Assembly: GCA_902615975.1 (NCBI GenBank)
Contig: CACMRC010000005.1
Location: forward strand, 37,738 to 101,737
Origin: an uncultured Pelagibacteraceae bacterium
Lineage (GTDB): Bacteria > Pseudomonadota > Alphaproteobacteria > Pelagibacterales > Pelagibacteraceae
Reading direction: 5' to 3'
DNA length: 64,000 bases
Shown in pieces: positions 55,293 through 63,922 of this stretch (its first letter is position 1; every line of letters starts with the position of its first letter). Made by a program: the position numbers and the translations under genes. The notes under the pieces are model-generated. The model saw only the letters and a list, made by a program, of their open reading frames with translations, was not told the origin of the DNA and searched no databases.

Positions 55293-56624
55293 TTATTTAC
55301 CGATGCAAAAATCGTTGAAAATACTACCTAATATTTCCTCTACATCGACTTTTCCAACAATCATACCCAAATGTCGAGTGGCTAATCTTAAATCTTCTGC
55401 AGCTTTATCGTAATCTTCGATTTCTTTTTTTTGATTAAAGTGATTTAGATGATGCAAACACTGTTGCAGATGTTGCCTGTGTCTCTCTCTTGTAATTAAA
55501 ATATCATCACTGGTAAGAAATTTATTTTTTAAATTATTTTTTATTTTTAATATTAATTCTTCAATGTTTTTATTTTCTTTAATCGAAACTAAAACATGAT
55601 TTGTTTTTTTAATTTCAGGATCAATATCTTTTTCTAAAAGATCAGACTTATTTACAACTAAAATTGCATTTTCATGTAACAAATCCTTCAAAACATCAGT
55701 AAAATCGGGGCTTTTTGCATCGACCACAACAAGCTTTAAATCTGCTTCTTCAGCTCTATTTAGAGATAACTTAATTCCCTTTTTTTCTATCTCATCTTTA
55801 GAATCTCTTATTCCGGCTGTATCAGAGATTATAACTGGATAGCCATCTATATTTAGATGAGTTTCAATAACGTCTCTAGTTGTGCCTGCAATTTCAGAGA
55901 CGATTGCAACCTCACGATTAGATAAATGATTCATTAAGCTAGATTTGCCGGCATTAGTTGGTCCTAAAATAGCAATTTTAAAACCTTCTCTAATTCTTTC
56001 TCCAACTTTTTGATCGTTTAATATATTTTTAATTTTTATTATTACTTCATCTGAACTGTTTTTGATTTCATCTAAAATATTATTAGGCAGATCTTCCTCT
56101 GGAAAATCAATTTTTGCCTCAACATGTGATAAAATTTTTAAAAGTTTTTCTCTAAGAAAATTAAATTGATCCGCTGACTTTCCATTCATGATTTTAATTG
56201 CTTGTTGTCTTTGAATTTCTGTTTCTGAAGAAATCAAATCGGCAATACTTTCTGCTTTAAGTAAATTTATTTTTCCATTTTGAAATGCTAGTTTTGTAAA
56301 TTCACCTGGGTCAGCTAATCTACAATTTTCTATATCTGAAAGAGAGGAGTGTAGGGCATCAACGACAGCCTTACTTCCATGAACCTGGATTTCAGCCATA
56401 TCTTCGCCTGTGTAGCTCTCAGGACTGGGAAACCATAGAATTAATCCTTCATCTATAAGCTCAGAAGTGTTGATTTTATTGATTTTTCTTAATGTTGCCA
56501 CTCTCGGTTTTGGCGGATCGCTACCAGTTAAAAGCTTAATTACTTTTGAGGTTTGTTGTCCTGAAAGTCTTATAACAGCCACACCCGATATACCAGGACC
56601 ACTCGATAAAGCGTAAATAGTCAT
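55293..56624 (-). CDS. mnmE: tRNA modification GTPase MnmE
   Basis: GTPase forming the MnmE-MnmG complex for U34 modification. It has 443 residues. The N-terminal folate-binding domain includes TIYALSSGPGISGVAVIRLSG, split here as TIYALSSGPG and GVAVIRLSG. The G domain has ILGPTNAGKSSLMNHL near residue 220, DTAGIRDS and VNKSDL. The C-terminal end is FNDFCIGK, with the essential Cys of the CxGK motif. The divergent sulfotransferase starts 44 bp away. Confidence 0.97.
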   Translation of the reverse strand: MTIYALSSGPGISGVAVIRLSGQQTSKVIKLLTGSDPPKPRVATLRKINKINTSELIDEGLILWFPSPESYTGEDMAEIQVHGSKAVVDALHSSLSDIENCRLADPGEFTKLAFQNGKINLLKAESIADLISSETEIQRQQAIKIMNGKSADQFNFLREKLLKILSHVEAKIDFPEEDLPNNILDEIKNSSDEVIIKIKNILNDQKVGERIREGFKIAILGPTNAGKSSLMNHLSNREVAIVSEIAGTTRDVIETHLNIDGYPVIISDTAGIRDSKDEIEKKGIKLSLNRAEEADLKLVVVDAKSPDFTDVLKDLLHENAILVVNKSDLLEKDIDPEIKKTNHVLVSIKENKNIEELILKIKNNLKNKFLTSDDILITRERHRQHLQQCLHHLNHFNQKKEIEDYDKAAEDLRLATRHLGMIVGKVDVEEILGSIFNDFCIGK

Positions 56625-56668
56625 AATGATATTATAGCTTCTAAATAAATTTTGTGTAAAATTTAATT

Positions 56669-57499
56669 ATGATTGTATGGCTGTCTTCTTACCCAAAAAG
56701 TGGAAATACATGGGTAAGATTATTCTTAGATAATCTATTATCACCTAATAAAGAATTTAATATAAATGATAATGTAATTGGTCAATTCCCTCTTAGAAGT
56801 CATTTTTTAAACTTATCTGATAATATAGATAATCAAGATGAATTTGCTAAAAATTGTATTAAAGCACAACAAAAAATAAATCTAGAAAATACATTAAAAA
56901 TTTTTAAAACACATAACGCTTTTTGGAATTGGCGTGGAGGAGAGTACACTTTTACTGATGAAAAAAATACACTTGGAGTAATATATATTGTTAGAGATCC
57001 ACGCAATATAATTACTTCGGTATTAAATTATTTTCATAAAAAAAATTATTATGATGCGCTTGAATTCATGAAAGAAAATAAAATATTAGGTGGTAATGAT
57101 GCTGAAATAGGATTACCAACAATAATTGGTTCATGGTCAAACCATTATAAATCTTGGAAAAAATTTAAGAAAAATTTTTTAATTATAAAATACGAAAATC
57201 TTATAAAAAATCCATTTGAAGAATTTTCTAAAATTATAAGTTACCTAGAATCTATTACTGATCTTAAATTTGAGAATAAAAACGTATTAAAAGCTATTGA
57301 AGAATGCAAATTCGATAATGTGTCAAGACAAGAAGATAAATTTGGTTTTAATGATAACTCGAAGAGAAATAAAGAACTTAATAAAAAATTTTTTAATTTA
57401 GGGCCAAAAAATAAATGGCAGAACATTTTAGATAAAGAGATAGTAAAAGAAATTGAAGAAATTTTTAAAACAGAAATGAAGGAGTTGGGATATTTGTAA
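56669..57499 (+). CDS. PAPS-dependent sulfotransferase family protein (copy 2)
   Basis: 276-residue paralogue of the protein at 39671-40507. They share the opening WL-x-SYPKSGNTWVR, IYIVRDPR, the IIKYE-L segment and the ending EM-x-ELGYL. The acceptor is unknown. It lies alone on the plus strand between minus-strand mnmE and rho, genes that usually neighbour each other, so it looks like an insertion into a conserved block. Base composition is similar to its surroundings. It ends 14 bp from the convergent rho stop. Confidence 0.85.
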   Translation: MIVWLSSYPKSGNTWVRLFLDNLLSPNKEFNINDNVIGQFPLRSHFLNLSDNIDNQDEFAKNCIKAQQKINLENTLKIFKTHNAFWNWRGGEYTFTDEKNTLGVIYIVRDPRNIITSVLNYFHKKNYYDALEFMKENKILGGNDAEIGLPTIIGSWSNHYKSWKKFKKNFLIIKYENLIKNPFEEFSKIISYLESITDLKFENKNVLKAIEECKFDNVSRQEDKFGFNDNSKRNKELNKKFFNLGPKNKWQNILDKEIVKEIEEIFKTEMKELGYL

Positions 57500-57513
57500 T
57501 TAAATTATTATAT

Positions 57514-58782
57514 TTAAGCCGGCTTGTTCATTGAGTTAAAAAACTCAGAGTTATTTTTAGTATCTTTTAATTTTGAGTTTATAAACTCAATAGCATCCAT
57601 CGTTCCCATTGGGGCAATTATTCTTCTAAGCACATTCATTTTTTGTAAATCATTTTTATCAAATAATAGCTCTTCTCGTCTTGTTCCGGATTTTGTGATA
57701 TCAATAGCTGGATAAATTCTCTTATCTGCGATTTTTCTATCTAGAACTGTTTCACTATTTCCTGTTCCTTTAAATTCCTCAAAAATTACTTCATCCATTC
57801 TACTTCCTGTATCAATTAAAGCTGTAGAAATAATCGTTAGCGATCCACCTTCTTCGATGTTTCTAGCAGCACCAAAAAATCTCTTTGGTCTTTGAAGTGC
57901 ATTAGCATCAACACCCCCGGTTAGAACTTTACCTGAGCTTGGTATAACCGCATTATATGCCCTTCCTAATCTTGTTATTGAATCTAATAAGATAACAACG
58001 TCTTTTTTATGTTCGGTCAGTCTTTTTGCTTTTTCGATAACCATTTCAGCAACAGCTACGTGTCTTTGTGCGGGTTCATCAAACGTGGAACTAATTACTT
58101 CTCCTTTAACTGTTCTTTGCATGTCTGTAACTTCCTCTGGACGTTCATCAATTAACAAAACAATCAAATAACATTCTGGATAATTTTTTGCTATTGAATT
58201 TGCAATACTTTGTAAAATCATAGTTTTTCCAGCTTTTGGTGGAGAAATAATTATTGATCTTTGACCCTTTCCAATTGGACTGACAAGATCAATTAACCTT
58301 GGTGTTAAGTCCACTTTTTTCTCAACTTTTGTAGTTTCAACCTCCATAACTAATTGTTTGTCGGGATACAGGGGTGTTAAGTTGTCAAATGCAATTTTGT
58401 GTCTAGCTTTTTCTGGTTCTTCGAAATTTATTTTGCTTACTTGAAGTAAAGCAAAATATCTTTCTCCCTCTTTGGGAGCTCTCACAGGTCCCTCGACGGT
58501 ATCTCCTGTTCTTAAACCAAATTTTCTTATTTGACTCGGGCTTACATAAATATCATCTGGCCCTGGTAAATAATTTGACTCCATTGCTCGTAAAAAACCA
58601 AAGCCGTCTTGCAGTAACTGCAAAACCCCCACACCAGTAATTTCTTCTTTTTCAGCAACTTTTTTAAGGATGGCAAAAAGTATTTCCTGCTTTCTTAATG
58701 TGCTTGCGTTTTCTATACCAAGCTCCTCTGCTTGTGTAATTAGCTGTTCAGATGATTTTAATTTTAATTCTTGAATATTCAT
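57514..58782 (-). CDS. rho: Transcription termination factor Rho
   Basis: Hexameric RNA-dependent helicase of 422 residues. The N-terminal RNA-binding domain has [21 protein letters not shown], split as [13 protein letters not shown] and [19 protein letters not shown]. Walker A is [16 protein letters not shown] near residue 178, and [13 protein letters not shown] and [21 protein letters not shown] (Q/R loops) follow, the latter cited here as [15 protein letters not shown]. It is the last gene of the hemE-hemH-hemJ-rho run and also has its own candidate promoter. Confidence 0.98.
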   Translation of the reverse strand: MNIQELKLKSSEQLITQAEELGIENASTLRKQEILFAILKKVAEKEEITGVGVLQLLQDGFGFLRAMESNYLPGPDDIYVSPSQIRKFGLRTGDTVEGPVRAPKEGERYFALLQVSKINFEEPEKARHKIAFDNLTPLYPDKQLVMEVETTKVEKKVDLTPRLIDLVSPIGKGQRSIIISPPKAGKTMILQSIANSIAKNYPECYLIVLLIDERPEEVTDMQRTVKGEVISSTFDEPAQRHVAVAEMVIEKAKRLTEHKKDVVILLDSITRLGRAYNAVIPSSGKVLTGGVDANALQRPKRFFGAARNIEEGGSLTIISTALIDTGSRMDEVIFEEFKGTGNSETVLDRKIADKRIYPAIDITKSGTRREELLFDKNDLQKMNVLRRIIAPMGTMDAIEFINSKLKDTKNNSEFFNSMNKPA

Positions 58783-58794
58783 GATTAATTTTTA

Positions 58795-58846
58795 GATAAG
58801 GACTTATCAGACAGAGATAATATATATACTACTATTGTTATTTCAA
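58795..58846 (-). promoter_or_regulatory. Candidate rho promoter and leader hairpin
   Basis: Minus strand: -35 TTGAAA (58841-58846), 16-bp spacer, -10 TATATT (58819-58824). The expected transcript leader then holds the inverted repeat GATAAG-TC-CTTATC (58795-58808) ahead of the rho start. Rho genes are commonly autoregulated in the leader. The promoter overlaps the 3' end region of hemJ. Confidence 0.45.
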
Positions 58847-58848
58847 CC

Positions 58849-59283
58849 CTAGATTGGCTTAAAAATAGCCAAAAACACAACAATAATTAAGATAACCGTT
58901 GGTATTTCATTAATAATTCTAAAGAATTTTGCAGATCTTGTATTTCTAGAATTTTTTAAAGCAACAAGACACTTGCCTAAAAAATCATTATACGCGGATA
59001 ATAAAATTACTAAAACGATCTTAATTTGGAACCATAGTTGAGAAAATATGTCTATTCCATTTAGATAGATTAATACTAATCCAAAAATCCAAGTAAAAAT
59101 CATTGCAGGTCGCATGATGTAAAAAAACAATCTTTTTTCCATCACCTCAAATACATCTGTTGCTTCTTTTTTTTCTTTATTTTCAACATGGTAAACAAAA
59201 ATTCTAGGAAGATATAAAAGACCTGCCATCCAAGAAACAACAGCAATTAAATGTAAGGATTTGAATAATAAATACGAATTCAT
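58849..59283 (-). CDS. hemJ: Protoporphyrinogen oxidase HemJ
   Basis: Membrane haem-synthesis enzyme that oxidises protoporphyrinogen IX. It has 144 residues with four predicted helices. The conserved His is in SLHLIAVVSWMAGLLYLPRIFVYH (given as LHLIAVVSWMAGLLYLPR), a second region is MRPAMIFTWIFGL and the end is NEIPTVILIIVV. Placement beside hemH and hemE fits its role between coproporphyrinogen oxidation and ferrochelatase. It lies 3 bp after hemH. Confidence 0.93.
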   Translation of the reverse strand: MNSYLLFKSLHLIAVVSWMAGLLYLPRIFVYHVENKEKKEATDVFEVMEKRLFFYIMRPAMIFTWIFGLVLIYLNGIDIFSQLWFQIKIVLVILLSAYNDFLGKCLVALKNSRNTRSAKFFRIINEIPTVILIIVVFLAIFKPI

Positions 59284-59286
59284 GTA

Positions 59287-60282
59287 TCAAATATTTCTTT
59301 CAATCAAGGATTTTAGTAAAATTATATGATCACTGTTATCATTTAAACAGGGCACCATATCAAAATTTTTCCCTCCAGAATTTAAAAAACTTTCTTTAGC
59401 TTGAATTTGTATTTCCTCCAAAGTCTCTACACAATCAGATGCAAACCCTGGGCAAATTGTAAGAACATTTTTAATACCCTCTTTGGGCAAATTTTCTAAA
59501 GTTTTGTCAGTATATGGTTGGAGCCATTCTTGTGGACCAAATCTTGATTGAAATGTAGTTTTTATTTCAATTGAACTAAATTTTTCCGAAATAAGTCTTG
59601 TCGTTTTATGACAATAACAATGATAAGGATCACCTTTATCAAAATATTTTTTTGGTATCCCGTGATAAGAAGCTATAATTAGATCTGGTTTCCAAGTAAT
59701 TTCATTTATTTTTTTATTAATCGAATTAACAAGCGCATCAATATAAAGTGCATCAGATTCATAATGAGGAATTATTTTTAAGGATGGTTGCCACCTCATT
59801 TTCATTAAAGTTCTGTAAACTTCATCACAAACTGTTGCCGTTGTGGCTGCTGCGTATTGGGGATAAAGAGGAAGTATTACTAAGTTTTCACAACCCATTT
59901 TATGCAATTTATGAATCTTGCTTTTAATACTAGGGTTTCCATATCTCATAGCAAAATCTATAATTATATTTTCTTTTGATAGTAAATTTGAAATTTTCTC
60001 ACTTTGCTTTTTTGTATAATAAAGAAGTGGTGATATATTTTCATCCTTCATCCAGATTTGTTTATATGCTTTAGCAGTTTTAGAGGGTCTAAAATTTAAA
60101 ATAAACAAATTTAAGATGACTTGCCAAACTAACGGATTTACTTCGATAACTCTTCTATCAGAAAGAAATTCTTTTAGGTATTTTCTTATATCAAACCAAT
60201 TAGTAGAATCGGGTGTGCCCAGATTAATTATAAGCACAGCTGTATTACCATATTTTATTGGTGGGTGTTTTTTTTCAATCAT
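59287..60282 (-). CDS. hemH: Ferrochelatase
   Basis: Inserts Fe2+ into protoporphyrin IX. It has 331 residues. VLIINLGTPDSTNWFDIRKYLKEFLSDRRVIE opens the protein (given in part as INLGTPDS and KEFLSDRRVIE). The active-site His is in ASYHGIPKKYFDKGDPYHCYC near residue 200, and TFQSRFGPQEWLQPYT and CPGFASDCVETLEE are also present. Overlaps the hemE stop by 4 bp. Confidence 0.97.
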   Translation of the reverse strand: MIEKKHPPIKYGNTAVLIINLGTPDSTNWFDIRKYLKEFLSDRRVIEVNPLVWQVILNLFILNFRPSKTAKAYKQIWMKDENISPLLYYTKKQSEKISNLLSKENIIIDFAMRYGNPSIKSKIHKLHKMGCENLVILPLYPQYAAATTATVCDEVYRTLMKMRWQPSLKIIPHYESDALYIDALVNSINKKINEITWKPDLIIASYHGIPKKYFDKGDPYHCYCHKTTRLISEKFSSIEIKTTFQSRFGPQEWLQPYTDKTLENLPKEGIKNVLTICPGFASDCVETLEEIQIQAKESFLNSGGKNFDMVPCLNDNSDHIILLKSLIERNI

Positions 60283-61283
60283 TTAAAATCTTTTACAAAT
60301 TTAATTAAGTTTTCAACCATTTCTGGATTCGTTTCAGGTAAAATTCCATGACCAAGATTAAATATATATGGATGATCTCGAAAAATTTCCAAATATTTAG
60401 AAGCCTCTTTTTTTAATGTTTCTTTATCTGTTAACAAAATTTTTGGGTCTAAACCACCTTGTATAGGTATTTTTATGTCTCTAAGTATATTTTTTGGATC
60501 AACATTATAATCAATGCTTATAGCGTCAGGTTTAACAATTTCACAAAATTCTTTATAATTTTTAATTTCTCGAGGAAAACATATCACAGGTATATTTAAA
60601 GATTTTACATAATTAACTAAATTAAGAGTTGGCGAATAAACATAATTTGCTAAATCTTTTTCATCTAATAAACCCGCCCAACTATCAAAGATTTGAATAA
60701 CATTTGCACCATTATCAATTTGATTTTTGATATGAACCTTTAAAAATTTTTCAATAATTAATAAAATTCTGTTTATTAAAAACTCGTCTTTAAAGAAATC
60801 TTTTTTTAGATTTTTTTTAGGAGACTGTTGATTAATCATGTAAACTAATAATGTCCATGGGGCGCCGACAAATCCGATGGTATTTTTATTTTTTAAACTG
60901 ATGTCTGAGCTTACTTTTTTTATTGCTTTATACACACGATGTATCTTCTTTACAAAGTCAACTTCATCGGTCTTGGTAATTTCATTTAAATTTAGTTCCC
61001 CTAATTTTGGTCCGAAATTTTTTTCAAATTCTACTTTTTGTCCTAATCCGTAGGGAAGCATTAAGATGTCTGAAAATATTATTGCAGCATCTAAATCAAA
61101 TCTTTTTAATGGTTGCAGGGTTATTTCTGAAGACAAAATATCATTTAAACATAAATTAATAAAATTAGGATTTTCTTTTCTTATTTCTCTAAATTCTGAT
61201 AAATATCGACCGGCCTGCCTCATAATCCATATAGGATTAAACGAAGTATCTTTTTTAATTATTACTTTGTTTAAAGGTTTCAT
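60279..61283 (-). CDS. hemE: Uroporphyrinogen decarboxylase
   Basis: Decarboxylates uroporphyrinogen III to coproporphyrinogen III. It has 334 residues with the N-terminal signature PIWIMRQAGRYLSEFRE, AIIFSDILMLPYGLG, QIFDSWAGLL and IQGGLDPKILL, plus HGILPETNPEMV. It is the gene that flanks oriC in Caulobacter and Rickettsia, and here borders the putative origin on its left side, transcribed away from it. Confidence 0.97.
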   Translation of the reverse strand: MKPLNKVIIKKDTSFNPIWIMRQAGRYLSEFREIRKENPNFINLCLNDILSSEITLQPLKRFDLDAAIIFSDILMLPYGLGQKVEFEKNFGPKLGELNLNEITKTDEVDFVKKIHRVYKAIKKVSSDISLKNKNTIGFVGAPWTLLVYMINQQSPKKNLKKDFFKDEFLINRILLIIEKFLKVHIKNQIDNGANVIQIFDSWAGLLDEKDLANYVYSPTLNLVNYVKSLNIPVICFPREIKNYKEFCEIVKPDAISIDYNVDPKNILRDIKIPIQGGLDPKILLTDKETLKKEASKYLEIFRDHPYIFNLGHGILPETNPEMVENLIKFVKDFK

Positions 61284-61550
61284 AAATATGTATTATTAAT
61301 TATTGTAGTTGTAATATATCTTGTGAATAAAGGTGATTAATTTTTATAAACATTATATTCACAATTTACCAACATGTTATTTGAATAAAATTGTTTAAAA
61401 TGAAGCTTTTTTTACCATATTAATTTTTGTGGATTGTTTTGCCCTATTTATTATTAATGTTAATAAATAGCAGTTTTTACAAGGTTAATTTAAAAAATGT
61501 AAAATTGTGTAATTTAATTAAAATATTACAAATTTATTAACAAGTTATTC
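61284..61550. other. oriC: Putative chromosomal replication origin (oriC)
   Basis: A 267-bp gene-free, very AT-rich gap between divergent hemE and ppsR, the oriC position in Caulobacter and Rickettsia. It holds TGTGAATAA (61322-61330), a perfect TTATNCACA DnaA box on the minus strand; ATATTCACA (61355-61363), 8 of 9; TGTGGATTG (61428-61436), 7 of 9; and TTATTCATG (61545-61553), 7 of 9. The right half (about 61470-61545) is almost pure A/T, a candidate unwinding element. Genes on both sides point outward, and parS-parAB lies 8-10 kb away. Not experimentally shown. Confidence 0.8.
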
Positions 61551-62378
61551 ATGAGTAATACATATCAAATATATTTAATTTCCGACTCAACAGGCGAGAC
61601 CTTGGATAGAATATTTTTAGCTCTTAAGGCTCAATTTTTAAATATAGAATATAAGGTTCATTCTTACTCTTTTACAAGAACGGAAAACCAAATTTTAAAA
61701 ATTTTAGAAGATGCAGAAAAAAACTCAAATGCAATAATTTTATATACTATAGTAGATAACAATTTGGCTAAATATTTAGCAAATGTAAGCGAAGATAAAA
61801 AAATTCCATGCTTTGGCGTTCTTGGCAACTTAATATTAAATTTTTCAAAAATACTTAATCAAAAAGCAACTCATGAACCAAGTGGACAACATATATTGAA
61901 TGAAGAGTACTATAATAGAATCGAAGCAATTCAATTTACAATGAACCACGATGATGGAAATTTGATAAACGAAGTACAAAAATCAGACATTATCCTCGTG
62001 GGAGTAAGTAGAACAAGTAAAACGCCAACATCTATTTACTTAGCCAACAAAGGGTTTAAAACCTCTAATATTCCTTTGGTAAATGAAAATTCATTACCAG
62101 AAGTACTTAAAAAAAACCCAAAAATGACCTGTGTTGTTGGACTAAGCACTGAGCCAGAAAGGTTGGTTGATTTAAGAAAAAATAGAATGACTTCTTTAAA
62201 AGAAACAGAAAACATTCAATACACAGATTTAGAAAATATAAAAAAAGAGGTTTTAGAGGCAAAAAAAACATTTCAAAAATATAAATGGCCGCTTATAGAT
62301 GTAACTAGAAAATCTGTTGAAGAAACAGCTGCTTCTATAATTAAAATTCACGAAATATATTTAAACAATGCTAAATAA
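61551..62378 (+). CDS. ppsR: Pyruvate,phosphate dikinase/PEP synthase regulatory protein
   Basis: Bifunctional DUF299 kinase/pyrophosphorylase of 275 residues that switches PPDK or PEP synthase on and off. IYLISDSTGETLDRIFLALKAQF opens it (given as LISDSTGETLDRIF), and the nucleotide loop is LVGVSRTSKTPTSIYLANKG near residue 150. It is the first gene right of the origin, as in Caulobacter. It overlaps maf by 11 bp. Confidence 0.94.
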   Translation: MSNTYQIYLISDSTGETLDRIFLALKAQFLNIEYKVHSYSFTRTENQILKILEDAEKNSNAIILYTIVDNNLAKYLANVSEDKKIPCFGVLGNLILNFSKILNQKATHEPSGQHILNEEYYNRIEAIQFTMNHDDGNLINEVQKSDIILVGVSRTSKTPTSIYLANKGFKTSNIPLVNENSLPEVLKKNPKMTCVVGLSTEPERLVDLRKNRMTSLKETENIQYTDLENIKKEVLEAKKTFQKYKWPLIDVTRKSVEETAASIIKIHEIYLNNAK

Positions 62379-62952
62379 AATTATTCTTGCTTCAAAAAGC
62401 AAAGTTAGAAAAGAAATTCTAGATAAAAATAATATCGAAAGTGATGTTATGCCATCAAATGTGGATGAGGATATAGTGAAAGAAAGTTTAATTAAAGAAA
62501 AAGCTACACCAGAAATTATCTCAAAAAATTTAGCAGAGTTAAAAGCAAACAAGGTCAGTATGAAAAAAACTGATGAAATTGTCTTAGGTGCAGATAGCGT
62601 AATAGACTTGAATGGTGAATTAATATCGAAGCCAGAGACTAGAGAAGAGGCGATGAAAATATTAAAAAAACTCAATGGTAAATCACATTTTTTAATTAGT
62701 TCTGTCTGCGTATCAAAAAATGGATTAATGATTTGGAACCACACCGATAAAGCCAAACTTTCAATGAAAAATTTATCTGATAATGATTTAAAAATTTACT
62801 TATCAAAAATATCTGACGAAACGCTTTATGCATATAATGTTTACCAAATAGAGGGTATAGGCAGAAATTTGTTTACAAGCATAGAGGGAGACGAAGATAC
62901 AATTATGGGTCTACCTGTTAAAAAAATTAAGGAATATTTAAGCTCATTGTGA
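62368..62952 (+). CDS. maf: Maf-family nucleotide pyrophosphatase
   Basis: Hydrolyses non-canonical or modified nucleoside triphosphates. It has 194 residues with the Maf opening KIILASKSKVRKEIL, GADSVIDLNGELISKPETREEA (given as GADSVID and ISKPETREEA) and GIGRNLFTSIEGDEDTIMGLP. The usual S-x-S-x-x-R of the first motif is present as SKSKVR. Follows ppsR as in other alphaproteobacteria. Confidence 0.95.
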   Translation: MLNKIILASKSKVRKEILDKNNIESDVMPSNVDEDIVKESLIKEKATPEIISKNLAELKANKVSMKKTDEIVLGADSVIDLNGELISKPETREEAMKILKKLNGKSHFLISSVCVSKNGLMIWNHTDKAKLSMKNLSDNDLKIYLSKISDETLYAYNVYQIEGIGRNLFTSIEGDEDTIMGLPVKKIKEYLSSL

Positions 62953-63046
62953 TGAATAAATTACTTTCATTTTTTTATGTGGAATTTTACTTGCAATTGT
63001 TGTCATGATATTTTTTTATTGGATAGGAGGTTTTATACAAAGTTAA
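62952..63046 (+). pseudogene. Frameshifted membrane micro-ORF after maf
   Basis: An ATG overlapping the maf stop opens MNKLLSFF and then leaves frame at a run of seven Ts (62970-62976). The frame that continues reads LCGILLAIVVMIFFYWIGGFI and stops at 63046. One more T would join the two into a 31-residue single-pass membrane protein. It could be a decayed gene, a sequence error in the homopolymer, or slippage-dependent expression. Confidence 0.4.
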
Positions 63047-63126
63047 AAAATAACAGATATAGAATAGCTGTACCCACTATAATAATTGGAATTACGATAA
63101 ATTTACTAATAATATTGAACGGTTAA
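62977..63126 (+). CDS. Doubtful membrane micro-ORF before aroE
   Basis: A 49-codon ATG frame overlapping the previous micro-ORF, ending 1 bp before aroE. Only its second half looks protein-like: a basic KLKNNRYR followed by a hydrophobic segment AVPTIIIGITINLLIIL. A good AGGAGG (63025-63030) lies where the start of that half should be, but no ATG, GTG or TTG follows it. It may be a small membrane gene that lost its start, or chance. Confidence 0.25.
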   Translation: MWNFTCNCCHDIFLLDRRFYTKLKNNRYRIAVPTIIIGITINLLIILNG

Positions 63127-63127
63127 A

Positions 63128-63922
63128 ATGAAAAAATATTTTGTAATTGGCAACCCCATTGATCATTCTTTATCACCTAAACTCCACAACTATTGGCTTA
63201 AAGAAAACAACATTGATGCTGTTTATGATAAGAAAAAAATTAATGAGAAAGATTTGTTAACTACAATTTTAGAGGTTAAAGAAAAAAAAACAGAAGGTAT
63301 CAACGTTACCGTCCCGTTTAAAAAATTAGTAATTCCTTATTTAGACAAATTAAGCCAGGAGGCAGAACAAACTCAATCAGTAAACACAATTACTTTTGAT
63401 AATGGCGATCTAGTTGGACATAATACAGATATTGGTGGTTTTGATACTGCGATTAAAAAGTTAAACTTTAAAATGAAGGGTAAGAAAGTTTTAATTTTAG
63501 GGGCCGGCGGTGTAGTTCCATCAATAATTTTTGCCTTAAAAAATATGGGTGTTCAAGAGATAATAATTAGCAACAGAACTAGAGAGAAGGCAGAAAATTT
63601 GAAAGTTTTATTTGATAATCTTAAAATTATAGAATGGGGAGATTTGACAGATTTTCATATGGTAATAAATGCAACAAGTCTTGGTTTAAATAATGAGAGA
63701 ATAAATTTAGATTTTTCAAGTTTAGGACACGATAAATTATTTTATGATGTAATTTATAATCCGCAAGAAACTGGTTTTTTGAAGATGGGGAAAAAATTAG
63801 GACACAAAACAGAGAATGGAAAAACTATGTTTGTGTATCAGGCGTTAGAAGCATTTAAATTATGGCACAATATAGAACCAAATGTTAATGCAGACACATT
63901 TAAGCTTTTAGATAATGATTAG
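63128..63922 (+). CDS. aroE: Shikimate dehydrogenase
   Basis: NADP-dependent reduction of 3-dehydroshikimate in aromatic amino acid synthesis. It has 264 residues. The N-terminal FVIGNPIDHSLSPKLHNYW contains the SxS substrate motif. The catalytic Lys is in INVTVPFKKLVIPYL near residue 65 and the Asp in GHNTDIGGFDTAI. The Rossmann motif is LILGAGGVVPSIIFAL near residue 121. Overlaps coaE by 8 bp. Confidence 0.97.
   Translation: MKKYFVIGNPIDHSLSPKLHNYWLKENNIDAVYDKKKINEKDLLTTILEVKEKKTEGINVTVPFKKLVIPYLDKLSQEAEQTQSVNTITFDNGDLVGHNTDIGGFDTAIKKLNFKMKGKKVLILGAGGVVPSIIFALKNMGVQEIIISNRTREKAENLKVLFDNLKIIEWGDLTDFHMVINATSLGLNNERINLDFSSLGHDKLFYDVIYNPQETGFLKMGKKLGHKTENGKTMFVYQALEAFKLWHNIEPNVNADTFKLLDND

Noticed and set aside
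61284..61550. CtrA-binding sites (TTAA-N7-TTAA) in the origin region
   Set aside because: TTAA is frequent in this AT-rich DNA and I found no pair with exact seven-base spacing in the origin gap.
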